From assembly GCF_001540865.1 (NCBI RefSeq), contig NC_033628.1, positions 4,388,831 to 4,452,830 on the forward strand: a DNA stretch of 64,000 nt, in the 5' to 3' direction. Source of the stretch: Ananas comosus. Lineage: Eukaryota > Streptophyta > Magnoliopsida > Poales > Bromeliaceae. Numbering within the stretch: the stretch's first letter is position 1; each line of letters opens with the position of its first letter. Positions 34,129-44,525 of the stretch are shown piece after piece. Below the pieces are notes generated by a model. The model did not search any database and was not told the DNA's origin. It saw only the letters and a list, made by a program, of their open reading frames with translations. The position numbers and the translations under genes were made by a program.

Positions 34129-34959
34129 TCAATCTCGAATAGCATCAATCTTCTTCGGGTCAACTACCACTCCAACTGCAGAAATCACATGGCCCAAGAA
34201 GGAAACCTCCCAAAGCCAGAACTCGTATTTCTTCAGTTTAGCATACAACTTCTTCTTCCGCAGAAGCTGTAATACTATCCTCAGGTGCTCCCCATGCTCA
34301 ACATCACTCCGGGAGTATATCAGAATATCATCTATGAACACTACCATGAATCTATCCAAGAACGACTTGAATACTCTATTCATCAGATCCATAAATGCGG
34401 CAGGGGCATTCGTCAATCCAAAAAGCATCACAATGAACTCATAATGCCTGTATCGAGTCCGAAAAGCCGTCTTGGGCACATCCTCGGCTCTCACTCTCAA
34501 CTGGTAGTAACCTGACTGGAGATCAATCTTCGAAAAGACATAAGATCTTTGCAGCTGATCAAACAGATCATCGATGCGCGACAAAGGATACTTGTTCTTG
34601 ATAGTCACTTTATTCAGCTCCCGATAATCCACACACAACCTAAGTGAACCATCCTTCTTCTTCACGAATAACACCAGCGCTCCCCAAGGCGATACACTAG
34701 GTCTCACATACCCCGTATCCATCAAATCCTGAAGCTGCGCCTTCAGCTCTCTCAGCTCTGCCGGTGCCATCCGGTAGAGTGCCTTTGAGATTGGCGCAGT
34801 TCCAAGAACTACGTCAATCACAAACTCGATCTCTCTATCCGGCGGCATAGTCGTCAACTCCAGGAGAAAAACATTCGGAAACTCGCGGACTATATGGATA
34901 TCCTCGAGTCTCGGCGCCGCCGTAGGCACCTCTACTACAGTCGCCAAAAAGCGACGCAT
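34129..34959 (-). pseudogene. Gypsy element 2 reverse transcriptase remnant
   Basis: About 276 codons of RT with [32 protein letters not shown] and the catalytic [13 protein letters not shown] motif. The domain itself is open, but it is cut off from protease by a frameshift near 34940-34960 and from RNase H by a stop at 34129-34131. Length is normal for the RT palm and fingers, so this is one of the best preserved parts of the element. Confidence 0.88.
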
Positions 34960-35621
34960 CCTCTACTCATCAGCTGTCGAGCCCTCGCCGACGAAATCCA
35001 AGTGGCAAACAACGTACTCCTGCAGCCCCTGTACATGAACTCCTCCTGGCCTGGCTCGCGGAACGTCACTGTCCTCGGTCCACAGTCGATTGTAGTATAG
35101 TACCGCGCCAGCCAATCCATGCCAAACACAACATCGAAGTCCTGCAGCTGCCCTAGGAATAATAGGTCGGCAGGCATAATCCAAGAGCCCAGCTACACCG
35201 GACACGACCAACAACACTCTGCTACCTGCATAATATGGTCGAAAATCTGCACCTCTCGTGTATGCAACAACGGCCCTACCTCTAGCCCATGCAATGATAT
35301 AAATGCTTGGCTAACAAAAGAATGTGATGCGCCGGTATCAAATAAGGTACGAGCTCTAATACCAGAAATCAAAATGATACCTGCCACCACGTAGTCGGCT
35401 GTTGTAGAGTCCTCCACCTGAGCTGCATACACCCTGCCACTCGAGGCCTGCTGTCGTCGCTCACTCTGTCGCGGCACTGACGCACTGTTATCCTGACGAT
35501 AGCTCGGTGACGCTCCATAAGACTGCTGAGGTGCCGGCGGAGCTGAGCCGTCGAAGGTGCTGGTGATGCTGCTCAGGGACAAGCTCCCCTTATATGTCCA
35601 CGCTGTCCACAAGTGAAACAT
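34935..35621 (-). pseudogene. Gypsy element 2 aspartic protease remnant
   Basis: The active-site motif TLFDTGASHSFVS is intact, followed by a TAG stop at 35193-35195 and continuation in the same frame (FDVVFGMDWLARYYTTIDC) to about 34950, where a frameshift leads into RT. The upstream join to the zinc-knuckle region is also out of frame near 35590. The protease would normally cut the gag-pol polyprotein. Confidence 0.85.
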
Positions 35622-35968
35622 CGGCCCTCTCGCTGCTTACACTGTCGGGGCCAGTGTGGTCCCCCACAAATCACACACTGCGGAGTCCCCTGTGACTGTC
35701 TCTGCTGACGAGGTCCCCCAAAACGATGTCGCCCCGAAGACCCACAACCCTGAGAGCGTGATCGTGGAGGCCTCGGCGGACGCCTGCTGCTCGACTGCCC
35801 TCCATCATCTGGAACCGGGCGCTTCCTATCCTGACTCTGCCCCGGCACCTGAGCCCGCTCACGGACTGATACATCTCCTCTCTCCACCCACAACGGCCCT
35901 GCCTGCTCAGGCATATTAGATGGCGCGGCACGATCCCGCGTCGACGGTCGACCTCGGCATCGATACAT
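35573..35968 (-). pseudogene. Gypsy element 2 truncated gag with two zinc knuckles
   Basis: A 131-codon frame has a basic N-terminus, an Arg/Ser/Pro-rich stretch and two CCHC knuckles, CVICGGPHWPRQC and CFTCGQRGHIRGAC. Only about 100 residues precede the knuckles, whereas Tekay gag usually has several hundred, so the capsid domain seems deleted. The frame stops soon after the second knuckle because of a frameshift. Confidence 0.8.
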
Positions 35969-36253
35969 GACTACCTGAAATCAAAATAAGGGTCAGATAT
36001 AAAACACAATCACTCTCGACCCAATAAAGCGAAAGACTAGAAGGCCGCCCATGTTTCTCCTCAAGATTATGCCGTCTGCAGCCAACATAATTTTCTTTGC
36101 CGAAACAGACACTCCCTCAGTCACTCACTCCACTCTAGGAGGAGTTAAAATAATTCAATCGCTGACTTTTGCGATAAATCATGCCTCTCGCGTCTTGCCT
36201 TCTGAAGGTTTGCCAAGCTTAAGGTTTCCTAGATCCCAACGACCTAATACTAA
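35969..36253 (-). other. 5' leader of gypsy element 2
   Basis: Non-coding 285 bases between the primer site and the remaining gag start. Any original gag codons here are unrecognisable. Confidence 0.5.
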
Positions 36254-36265
36254 GCTCTGATACCA
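36254..36265 (-). other. Primer binding site of gypsy element 2
   Basis: Minus strand TGGTATCAGAGC is complementary to the 3' end of plant initiator tRNA-Met. It lies eight bases inside the 5' LTR end (36274). Confidence 0.9.
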
Positions 36266-37091
36266 ACTTAATCTGTCACGCCCCGAATTACAGCGTTTTT
36301 CCGAGCACGCCAAAAGGCACGCTAAAAAGCTCGCCGTATACAAAGAAATTTTTCCTATATACGAAGCGATAGCTATACCTGTAAGCCAAACAAGCTACAA
36401 CCATAAGGTATGTGTAAGGACTGAGATTTTTACAGTGCTACTAAACTCTCTGTTGATGATGTTTATGTGTGTAATTTAATTACATAAGCACTCGTCAAGT
36501 TTCAGCAGGAAACGAGTTAAGACGGAGAAGTTACGCGACCCGAAAGAATCACTTAAGTGAATAGTAACTCCGGTTTTCCAGAGAGGCCACGGAGTATAGT
36601 TGGCTTTCGACGCGTATCGAACTCCGATCATAGTCGTCCTATAGCTCGTTTTCAACGGCTCGACTATCCTGGACCCTTTGGCGCTGACAGAATCGGATTC
36701 TGATGCACGGTTATCGAGAAAAAGGATTTTTTTAAGGAAAAGTGGGAATTTTTGGGTTTTTGTGGAAATTGGGAGAATTATGGAGGAATGGGTGCGTCGC
36801 GAATCGGGGACCAAATCGGGCGAAACGAGATACTAGATTAGATGCCCTAGTCGTGCCGATCGCATTGGCGCAATCCGATCGATAATCCGATGGACGGATT
36901 GGCGGGAATCGTGAAATGAACGCAAAGGGGTCAAAATGCAATTTGAAATTTATCGCGAGAAACCAGACATTTTATGGATCGATTTGCGATATTTCTAATA
37001 CTGAGGGTCCTGCGCGCGTATTTTACCTGTGGACAGGGACTTGGTCGAAAATATTAGGTTACGGAGGGCTAAAGTGCAAAATGCACATGTG

Positions 37092-37100
37092 TATATATAT
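37092..37100 (+). promoter_or_regulatory. TATA box of LTR-like unit C
   Basis: TATATATAT is followed within 30-40 bases by AACCCTAACCCTAATCC, a double telobox-like motif, and then by the GC-rich leader. This marks the likely U3/R boundary. Confidence 0.6.
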
Positions 37101-37129
37101 TTAGGATTAGGATTCACAATGGAACCCTA

Positions 37130-37910
37130 ACCCTAATCCGCCAACCCTAGCCCTCCCTGTGCACCAGCCGCCTAGGAGGCCCCCTGCCCACGCCGTGCTT
37201 GCACCCCGGCGGCCGGCAGCCGCCGCCGTCGCCGGAAAAGGCTTCCCCAAGCTCCAACCTTCCTCCCTCTCCCTCCACCTTGGCCGAGGAAGTCCCAAGC
37301 ACCATCCTGAGCCGGCCAGGCCTCGGGTGAGGTAAGCCCCGACCCAGGCACCCCCGCCGTCACCGCCACCGCCGACCCCCACCATCGCCGTGCGCCGCCG
37401 GAGCCGCCGTAGCCGCCTGCGGCCCCAGGGACACTACCCAGGCCGAAGCTGGGTGGCTCGGGTGTGTGAGCCCTGCCGTCGTTTCCCGACGGCCGCGGAG
37501 GTCTCCGCCGACCGTCCGGCGACCACCGCGCCCGACCCCGGCCACCCTCGAGCGCCGCCGGCCGCCGCAGGAGCCCCCTGCCACCGCCTTTGTGCTGTAC
37601 GGGCCGAACGCGGGCCACCTTCACTCCCGGGCATCGCCGCCACCCGCCGACGCAAGCTCGGCCACCGCCTCGACTCCCGGCATCGTCCCCGACCGGCCCC
37701 GACCAGCCCCGGCCGCCGCATCGCCGCCGGCAACTGTTGGAAAGCACCAAACCGCAAAGGAGTTGGCGGCTCCGTACGCCGCCGCCGCACCTCCGGCCGC
37801 CCTGCGCTGCCTGACGTGGAGTTCCCCGGAGCCCCGCCACCTGGTGCACCCCTCCCCGGCCGGACCGCCTGCCGGAATACCGCCGGCGGCCAACCCTAGT
37901 TCCCCCCTCA
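37130..37910 (+). other. GC-rich leader of unit C, non-coding
   Basis: C-rich on the plus strand with Pro/Arg/Ala-rich open frames in several frames and on both strands (up to 250 codons). Codon content follows composition, no domain is seen, and the matching segments in units A and B do not conserve a protein. Confidence 0.55.
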
Positions 37911-37996
37911 CTGTGAGTGTCCACTTATGCATTCCAGCACTGCTTTCCCACTTTCCGGTAACTATTTCGGCAATCCGAATGGTCTTTTTGACCTCG

Positions 37997-38047
37997 GGAA
38001 GAGAGCACGATGATCCTTAGGTCGTGCTGAACATCGTGCTCTCTTCC
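37997..38047. other. Perfect 16-bp hairpin of unit C
   Basis: Arm GGAAGAGAGCACGATG (37997-38012) pairs perfectly with 38032-38047 around a 19-base loop. The outer part of the arm differs from units A and B, and both sides of the stem differ together. Confidence 0.8.
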
Positions 38048-38049
38048 GT

Positions 38050-39200
38050 CGAGCCCTGCGATGCCTTGGTTGCTCGGGCAACCGCGATCTTCCTGCGGTG
38101 CGCGCTGCTTCGCTGACCTTCGAGTCGCTCGTGCGCGCACCGCAGTCGCCGAATGTGCTCCGAATGGTGAGCACGGTCTCCGACACGCTGAAACCTATCA
38201 GCGGGTGCGACGGTTGACCCAGCGAACCCCGTATCGCAAGATCGGGCCATAAAACTGTCGGAAATCGCATAAAATGATAGATTTTAGGGTTCTTGATGTG
38301 CTTTCTTGCAAATAACATCGACTCGGTCACTGTGGACAGCGTGTAAATGCTGAGGGTAACCTCTGGACTGATCGTCCAAGGCCCCAAGCCACTGCGGAGA
38401 TCGAAAAGCCTTTTTTGGGGCGTTTCGCGGTGAAATTCGTCGACGGAACGCGATCTTAGTTCGGTTTTTATCCGACGGTGCCTCGGGATCAGTTGTGATG
38501 TCGCTAAGCCTTCTTGGCGAGTCACCCGTGTCGTTTCGGGGGTTCGAAAACGACGGGTGAGCGACTGGTGGGTTCCGGTGTCGAAAACGACACTTTCGGG
38601 AACCCGGATCGAGACGTTTAGTCAACGATGTCTGTTCCGAGGCGAGGTGTGGTGTCTGTTCGGGATTGTAAGTTAGTTGCTGACATTAGGGTTTCCTTCT
38701 GACCTAGTGGACCCTTCGTAGGTCCGGTTGCTCTGTTCCCCGCAGTCGTGAGATCTGATCCAGAGTTGTACAGGTGGGTACTTCGATCCGACGTCGGTAC
38801 AGTGGTGCACGCTCGGTGATGGTTTCTTACCTTTGTTCTCTCGTTATTATCTGGCATATATATTTTTGAGCCTAGCACCCACGTTGTTTGGTTATACTCT
38901 ACTCAGATGTTTCCATGCTTAGTATCATGTGTAGGAGTATAGTCTATTTGTATGTGATACTATGTTTTCTTGTTGCTCTACTTAGCTATCCTGCATATCC
39001 TGTTTCATGTTTAGAGTAGAGCGGTTTCATGATTTCCTGTGAGATCGGTGACCTAGTCAGTCGGTTCCTTGACTTCTGTCGTTTGATGACCTTTGAGGTC
39101 GGTGTACCCTGAGGGGTCGGATTGTCGGCTAGTGGCCGACGGTGGTTCTAGATTATATACTCAGATGACTTGTTGATCGATTCGTTGTGCATATATCCTA
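38050..39200 (+). other. Middle part of unit C, no gene
   Basis: LTR sequence shared with unit B (for example the GTGGTGCACGCTCGGTGAT segment) and, inverted, with unit A. Frames here are short and unsupported. Confidence 0.5.
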
Positions 39201-39340
39201 GTTGACCTGAGTGGTCAGTCCTTATGGTTCATTGAGTAGTACTTGCATATGTTTGAGAGGATGTCGATGTTGTCCCATCCTAGTTGACCTGAGTGGTCGG
39301 TTCTTGTGCTTCCTTACAGTTGGATGACCTTTTGGTCGGT
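39201..39340 (+). promoter_or_regulatory. W-box dyads in unit C
   Basis: GTTGACCTGAGTGGTC units at 39201 and 39283, with weaker relatives (GATGACC...GGTCGG) near 39087 and 39325. The core TTGACC is the W-box bound by WRKY factors. Function inferred. Confidence 0.45.
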
Positions 39341-39949
39341 CAGCCCCGAGGGGCGGTGATTGTCGGCTGATTGCCGATGGTTGGCTATTGATCATATCCG
39401 CATTGATCGCCACAGCTTGAGTGCATTTCACGTACACCAGCGGGTTGATCCCCTGCAGGAGGGTGTTCTTTTTCGAAAAGTGGTCGTACATCCGACCCGT
39501 GAGCCCAGCGGTGTTCTCTTTGTGCTAGGGTTACATGCCAGGTGTGAGCAGGTAGTGGCTTTTGCCTGAGGTCCTTAGACCGACACGGCGGTTTAGATTG
39601 GGTACTTTTGGACTTCTCGTCCGGTTGACGCATATAGCTATAGTAGCGGTTGTTGCATATATACTTCTAGTTCTTTCTTTACAGTTGTCTTGCTACTATA
39701 GTTTTGATATCCTTGTATGCTTGCAGTTGTACATTACAGTAGCGGTAGTTGTGTTTTCATATATATATCGCATTCGTTCATTATCGTTGCTACTGTATTT
39801 TACTTACCCATACTGTTGTTTATCTCTTCCTGATCCGGTGAGTACTCCTCGCCTTCTTCGGCTTGCGGTACCCACTGGGAGGGGAGACATGTTTACATGT
39901 TCTCACCTCCCCCACTATTTTTCAGGTATCGCGGGCAGTGAGGTTAGAG

Positions 39950-41040
39950 ACGAGACACGTGGATAGCTGTCGTTAGAGCCTCCGACCCGGTTTGTACTAT
40001 TTAGTTATTACCCCATTATTTCTGGTGATATATAGCTTAGTCGGTCTATATGGTTCAGTATTTCATTATGTTAAAATATTCAAGGATTTCTGGATTTTCA
40101 TAAATAAAAATAGTTTTCTACCCCTCGTGGTAGCGTTTTAAAAAAAAGATAAAAGTTCCTGTGTAGGGAACAGTTTTCAAAAGGTTTTCTGTGGACTTTG
40201 TATCTTAGTATTTCAAAACCTATTTATGTGGTTAGAAACATTTTAACTGATAGATGTGAATTTATGTTTAAATAAATATTGAATGTATAAATGTGAAACT
40301 GTGGTGAATGGTGTATGAATGTATAACTGTTGGTTATTTGTATGTTCACCTGGTTGTGATTGTATCATGTTTGAACTCTTGTACTTGTGCGACACCGTGC
40401 AAATACAGGGGAGACTCTGTCCGTGTGAACAGTGGACCTCCTGTATTTGTGGCGGATCTGGCATACTCTGGGGTCAGGTTTTCAAAAAAAAAAANGACGA
40501 GACACGTGGATAGCTGTCGTTAGAGCCTCCGACCCGGTTTGTACTATTTAGTTATTACCCCATTATTTCTGGTGATATATAGCTTAGTCGGTCTATATGG
40601 TTCAGTATTTCATTATGTTAAAATATTCAAGGATTTCTGGATTTTCATAAATAAAAATAGTTTTCTACCCCTCGTGGTAGCGTTTTAAAAAAAAGATAAA
40701 AGTTCCTGTGTAGGGAACAGTTTTCAAAAGGTTTTCTGTGGACTTTGTATCTTAGTATTTCAAAACCTATTTATGTGGTTAGAAACATTTTAACTGATAG
40801 ATGTGAATTTATGTTTAAATAAATATTGAATGTATAAATGTGAAACTGTGGTGAATGGTGTATGAATGTATAACTGTTGGTTATTTGTATGTTCACCTGG
40901 TTGTGATTGTATCATGTTTGAACTCTTGTACTTGTGCGACGCCGTGCAATTACAGGGGAGACTGTGTCCGTCTGGGTTTAGGTTTTAAAAAAAAAAAAAA
41001 AAAAAAATTTCAGACGCTTTTTCGCTATGTTTTAAACTAA
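39950..41040 (+). repeat. 546-bp direct duplication around an N, likely assembly artefact
   Basis: The sequence from GACGAGACACGTGG at 39950 restarts at 40496, immediately after the N at 40495, and the copies are essentially identical for about 440 bases. Near the end they differ in a poly-A run and in about 60 bases. Units A and B have no such duplication. Two overlapping contig ends joined without merging explain this best. Confidence 0.8.
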
Positions 41041-42517
41041 AAAGGGACCCCGGGGCGTGACAGTATGAGCGGCTAAAACTAAAAAGTAATATATAAAACC
41101 TCGAGGGTTCCAGTACATATAAAATATCTACAACACAACTCGCTCCAGCGAGTACCCCGACAACATCACAGTATGTACAAAGAAAATCCAAAACTACCTC
41201 TGGAAGGTACTCATCTAGTACTGCAGCAAAGCTGGAAGGAATCTAGCTCGCGACTCCCTTTCCACAATCAGAATCAACAACAGCAGCAACCGCGAACGAA
41301 GGCTCTGCAAAAAGCGGTCAACAACTGGGTATGAGAACTACTGCAAAAAGGAGTAGTCCTCAGTGAGTATCATCATCGACCTCAACGGCTCACCCACTAA
41401 GTCTACAGAAAAGTGCGTAAGAGATAGTAAGGAAAGCTGGAAACCCTACAGCTATATGCCACTATACTATCGCTTACCAACACTGGCTATCTGTAGATAT
41501 GACAAAAATGCAATCTCTGACCCAAACTCACTAAGGACTGTGAACGCACCCGTCCCGCTTGTCGAAGCTACACCGCACACCACCCCAAGGGCTGCTGGTG
41601 GAGAGCAAAGTCCTAACCGAACACTACGACATCAACGCAAAAGCACGTAGCCAAACTCCGGAGTTGCACTCGTGGGCGCGACCCAACCGAGTATGCAAGC
41701 GTGTCTGTATCGAAATCAATCAGGCTCTCACAGGCTATAATCAATGTAAATGGGTCTAACTGGTCTAACAACCAAAGCTCACGTGCCCTTGGCACAATAT
41801 GAGGCAAAACACAGAAATCTGGGTCCACCGTGAATCGCGACGGCACCCGACAGTCCAAAACAGTTTACACACTACTGTAAAATAAACTGGGTATCCCAGC
41901 ACGAGCGTAAACTCATCCTACACTAATCTGGGTATCCACCGCATACGAACAACGGCGATACAAACGAACCACAGTTCCTAAAGCTAAATCTGGTAATTTT
42001 CAGAAATGGCAGTGTAGAATCTATATGTTTTCTCCTAAGTCAATTCCAAGTCCAACATGTACAATTATAATACTAGCTTAACTCCAAATTCAGATTTTAT
42101 ATTCTAATTCATGAATTCGAGTACTAGCAAGGAAATAAACCAATGATACATGTCGATGATGCTAAAACTTAGGAGGAGTTCCGACGATTTCGGTAAACAT
42201 TAATCCACCTCGACACGCTAGTCCAACTACGGCGAGAAGTCGAAAAGAGAGGAAACCACGCACTCGCCCGGCTTCCTAACAGCGCAACCGCGACGCTCGC
42301 GCGCTCGAACGGCCTTCCAGATGGAGTCGACAACCTCCCGAGCTCAAATCGCAATCTCAACAACGTACAAGTCCACCAGCTAAAGAGAGCAAGGAAAAAA
42401 AGAAGAAGAACCGCTCACAACCCTCTTTCTGAGAATATATAGGCTGGGGATAAACATGGGAATGATCGTCAATCAAAAGACCAAACTGCTCCTTACCTAC
42501 TCAAAAATCTAGCTGGA

Positions 42518-42735
42518 GTACCGGTACTCCACTTGAATACCGGTACTCGGGCTTTCAACCCGCAGCCTCACACACTGGGTACCGGTACCAACCCGATGCA
42601 GTACCAGTACCCGGGCTCGATACCGGTACTCGATAGGTCAGTACCGGTACTCAGCAGCAATTACGAGCAAATCCGAGAGCATCCATCTCTGCCATCCACT
42701 GGGGTACCGGTACTCCTCTCAAGTACCGGTACTAA
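42518..42735. promoter_or_regulatory. GTACCGGTAC palindrome cluster in 5' LTR of gypsy element 2
   Basis: Perfect copies at 42518 and 42579, with further copies and variants to about 42735 (ATACCGGTAC, GTACCAGTAC, GTACCGGTACT). On the minus strand they sit 80-300 bases upstream of the TATA box at 42434-42441. Confidence 0.6.
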
Positions 42736-43057
42736 ACACTGAAATCCTGCACTTTGCGGATTTCAACGTCAGAACTCCACTCTCGCCTCGCGTCGAGTCC
42801 GTTTTGCGTCCATTTCGCGCCAAAACGACTCCGACTTGTCCCGACACTCTCCAGATGTGTCGACAAGCCTCAGATGCTGAAGTCCACGGGTTGCAGAACA
42901 CCAAGGGCACTGCAAGACTAATGTAACAGAATTCAAATTCATAAAAAAAAAAACTAGATAATACATGAAACTAAGAATTTTAAACCTCAAACGTATTAAA
43001 CATTACTTTTACAAAATTAGAGAAAAAAAAAGTGACAAATGATAAATTACCTGAAAC

Positions 43058-43303
43058 CTAGCTTTGGTTTCGTCTCGAGCAATTCGATATGGAGAGAGGC
43101 ATTTCGTTCGATATGGAGAGAGGCGTTTCGTCGCCGCGAGGTCGGGAAAGGAGGAGAAGAGGTAGGCGAAGGAAGGGATGGAGAGGGATGAGAGGGTAGG
43201 GAAGAGGAGTAGTGCGGCAGAGAGGAGATGAGGGGACGCGTGTAGGGAGTTTGAGAGGGGGGGAAAGGGGGAAAGGCACAGGGAGATGAATCGGTAGGGT
43301 AAT

Positions 43304-43352
<49 letters not shown>

Positions 43353-43760
43353 GATTCACCAATCAAAAAAAAGGAAAAAAAAACTAATGAATTCTCAAAA
43401 AAAATAAATAAGGGGATGCGTGAAGGGAGTTTGAGGGTGAGGGGGAGGGGGAGGGGGGGGGATGAATCGGTAGGGTAAGAGAGAGAAAGAGAGAGAGTAG
43501 ATTCACCAATCAAAAAAAAAGAAAAAAAATTAATAAAATCTCAAAAAAATAAGATAATGCCATATTAGCCATAGATACGAACATTAATTATAGTATATAG
43601 ATATAGATATATAGATATATAGATATAGATATAGATATAGATAGATTATAGATTCACCAATTAAAAAAAAAGAAAAAAACTAATAAGATCTCAAAAAAAT
43701 AAGATAATGCCACATCAACAATAGATACGGTGATTAATTATAGTTTATATATAGATAGAT
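43058..43760. repeat. Tandem block of purine-rich and A-rich units with microsatellites
   Basis: Three diverged units of about 130-190 bp share GATTCACCAAT(C/T)AAAAAAAA, ACTAAT(G/A)A and TCTCAAAAAAA. The first two also share AGGGAGTTTGAG and GATGAATCGGTAGGGTAA followed by a GA microsatellite (43305-43346, 43480-43496). A GATATA microsatellite lies at about 43596-43650. Serine/leucine-rich frames on the minus strand are products of these repeats. Confidence 0.7.
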
Positions 43761-44313
43761 TATAAATAATTAGTTAAACCTAAAATTGAATGATTGAAAA
43801 ATAATTATAACAAAGCATTAAGGAAACGATGTTTGAAATGCGTTAGGTGTAGGCAATAAATTTGTACGAACCAAGTGGAATAATTGTGAAAGAATAGATA
43901 ATAAAATCAATTTTTTCAAATTTTGGGTAGTCATTTTCAAATAATTAAAAGTTTAGGTTAGTTTTAAACATTTTTACTAATTTTAAAATTTTACTTTTAG
44001 ACTTATACTCTTAAAATTTACGTACTTTAATTTTTAATTTCATTTGGTATTAGAGAAAAGAAAATTTATCCTCATCGTTTGCATCTCTACATTCAAGCAT
44101 CACAGATTTTACCAGCATCTTATTTTTCAAACTTACTGTCCAGTTATATATTTTTTTTCGGATAAATTTATAGTGTACAAATTTACCAATTAGTTTACGT
44201 TTCAAGACAAAGAATTGATGTGAAAATATTCAAAAAATTAATTTTTGACATATTAAAATTTAAGAACTAAAATATATTAGTAAAGGTCGAGAAACTCATA
44301 GTGCAGTTTATCT
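43761..44313. other. AT-rich intergenic DNA
   Basis: No gene or RNA gene seen. Confidence 0.5.
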
Positions 44314-44525
44314 GAGTTGAGCTTCTATGTTTTTAGAAACGTAGAAGCATTTGTGCTTATAATTTTTTAGCCATCGGATTGTCTCAAAATCCGTACGGCA
44401 ATATTAACAATATGTCACATTAAATTTTTTTTACTAATACTGTATGGATCTTGAGACAATCCAATGACTAAAAAATTACAAGCATGTTAAGCTCTTGTGC
44501 TTTTAAAAGCACAGAAGCTCAATTC
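44314..44525. mobile_element. Foldback MITE-like element (212 bp)
   Basis: Both halves are an imperfect inverted repeat of about 90 bases: GAGTTGAGCTTCTATG... on the left and the complement of GAATTGAGCTTCTGTG... on the right, with ATTTTTTAG(C/T)CAT(C/T)GGATTG deeper in each arm. It would fold into a long hairpin. The target duplication is not clear. No coding capacity. Confidence 0.72.

Larger units (their letters stand above)
36413..41062 (+). mobile_element. Giant LTR-like unit C (probable solo LTR, 4,650 bp as assembled)
   Basis: Starts TGTAAGGACTGAG and ends CCCCGGGGCGTGACA. A perfect 5-bp duplication, GTATG, lies at 36408-36412 and 41063-41067. It inserted into the 5' LTR of gypsy element 2. 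About 546 bp at its 3' end appears twice around an N (39950-40494 and 40496-41040), so true length is probably about 4.1 kb. It has the same order of parts as units A and B and no gag or pol. Confidence 0.85.
29994..42914 (-). mobile_element. Complete but decayed Ty3/gypsy (Tekay-type) element 2, minus strand
   Basis: Both LTRs are present and the 5-bp duplication AGACT is perfect (29989-29993 and 42915-42919). Read on the minus strand: 5' LTR (42914 down to 36274, split by unit C), primer site for initiator tRNA-Met, short gag, protease, RT, RNase H, integrase, chromodomain, polypurine tract and 3' LTR (31956 down to 29994). Almost every domain has stops or frameshifts and most of gag is deleted. 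It inserted after unit B's neighbourhood had formed or independently of it, and unit C inserted later into its LTR. Confidence 0.92.
36274..42914 (-). repeat. 5' LTR of gypsy element 2, split by unit C
   Basis: Two parts, 36274-36412 and 41068-42914, together about 1,986 bp, match the 3' LTR (1,963 bp). The break falls within an ACCATAAGGTATGAGCGG region. The GTACCGGTAC cluster at 42518-42735 and an AATATATA box at 42434-42441 correspond to those of the other LTR. Confidence 0.88.

Noticed and set aside
36254..36265. tRNA-Met gene
   Set aside because: Only 12 bases match the tRNA 3' end (complement); it is a retrotransposon primer site, as is 58634-58645. No cloverleaf is present.
37172..38020. 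Frames of 169-250 codons in unit C
   Set aside because: Same GC-rich leader artefact; several mutually exclusive long frames and no domain.
39950..41040. A biological tandem duplication or a second LTR of unit C
   Set aside because: The N at the junction, the poly-A edges and the absence of the duplication in units A and B favour an assembly error.
43058..43513. Ser/Leu/Pro-rich minus-strand frames of 117 and 151 codons
   Set aside because: Translation of GA microsatellites and purine-rich tandem units.
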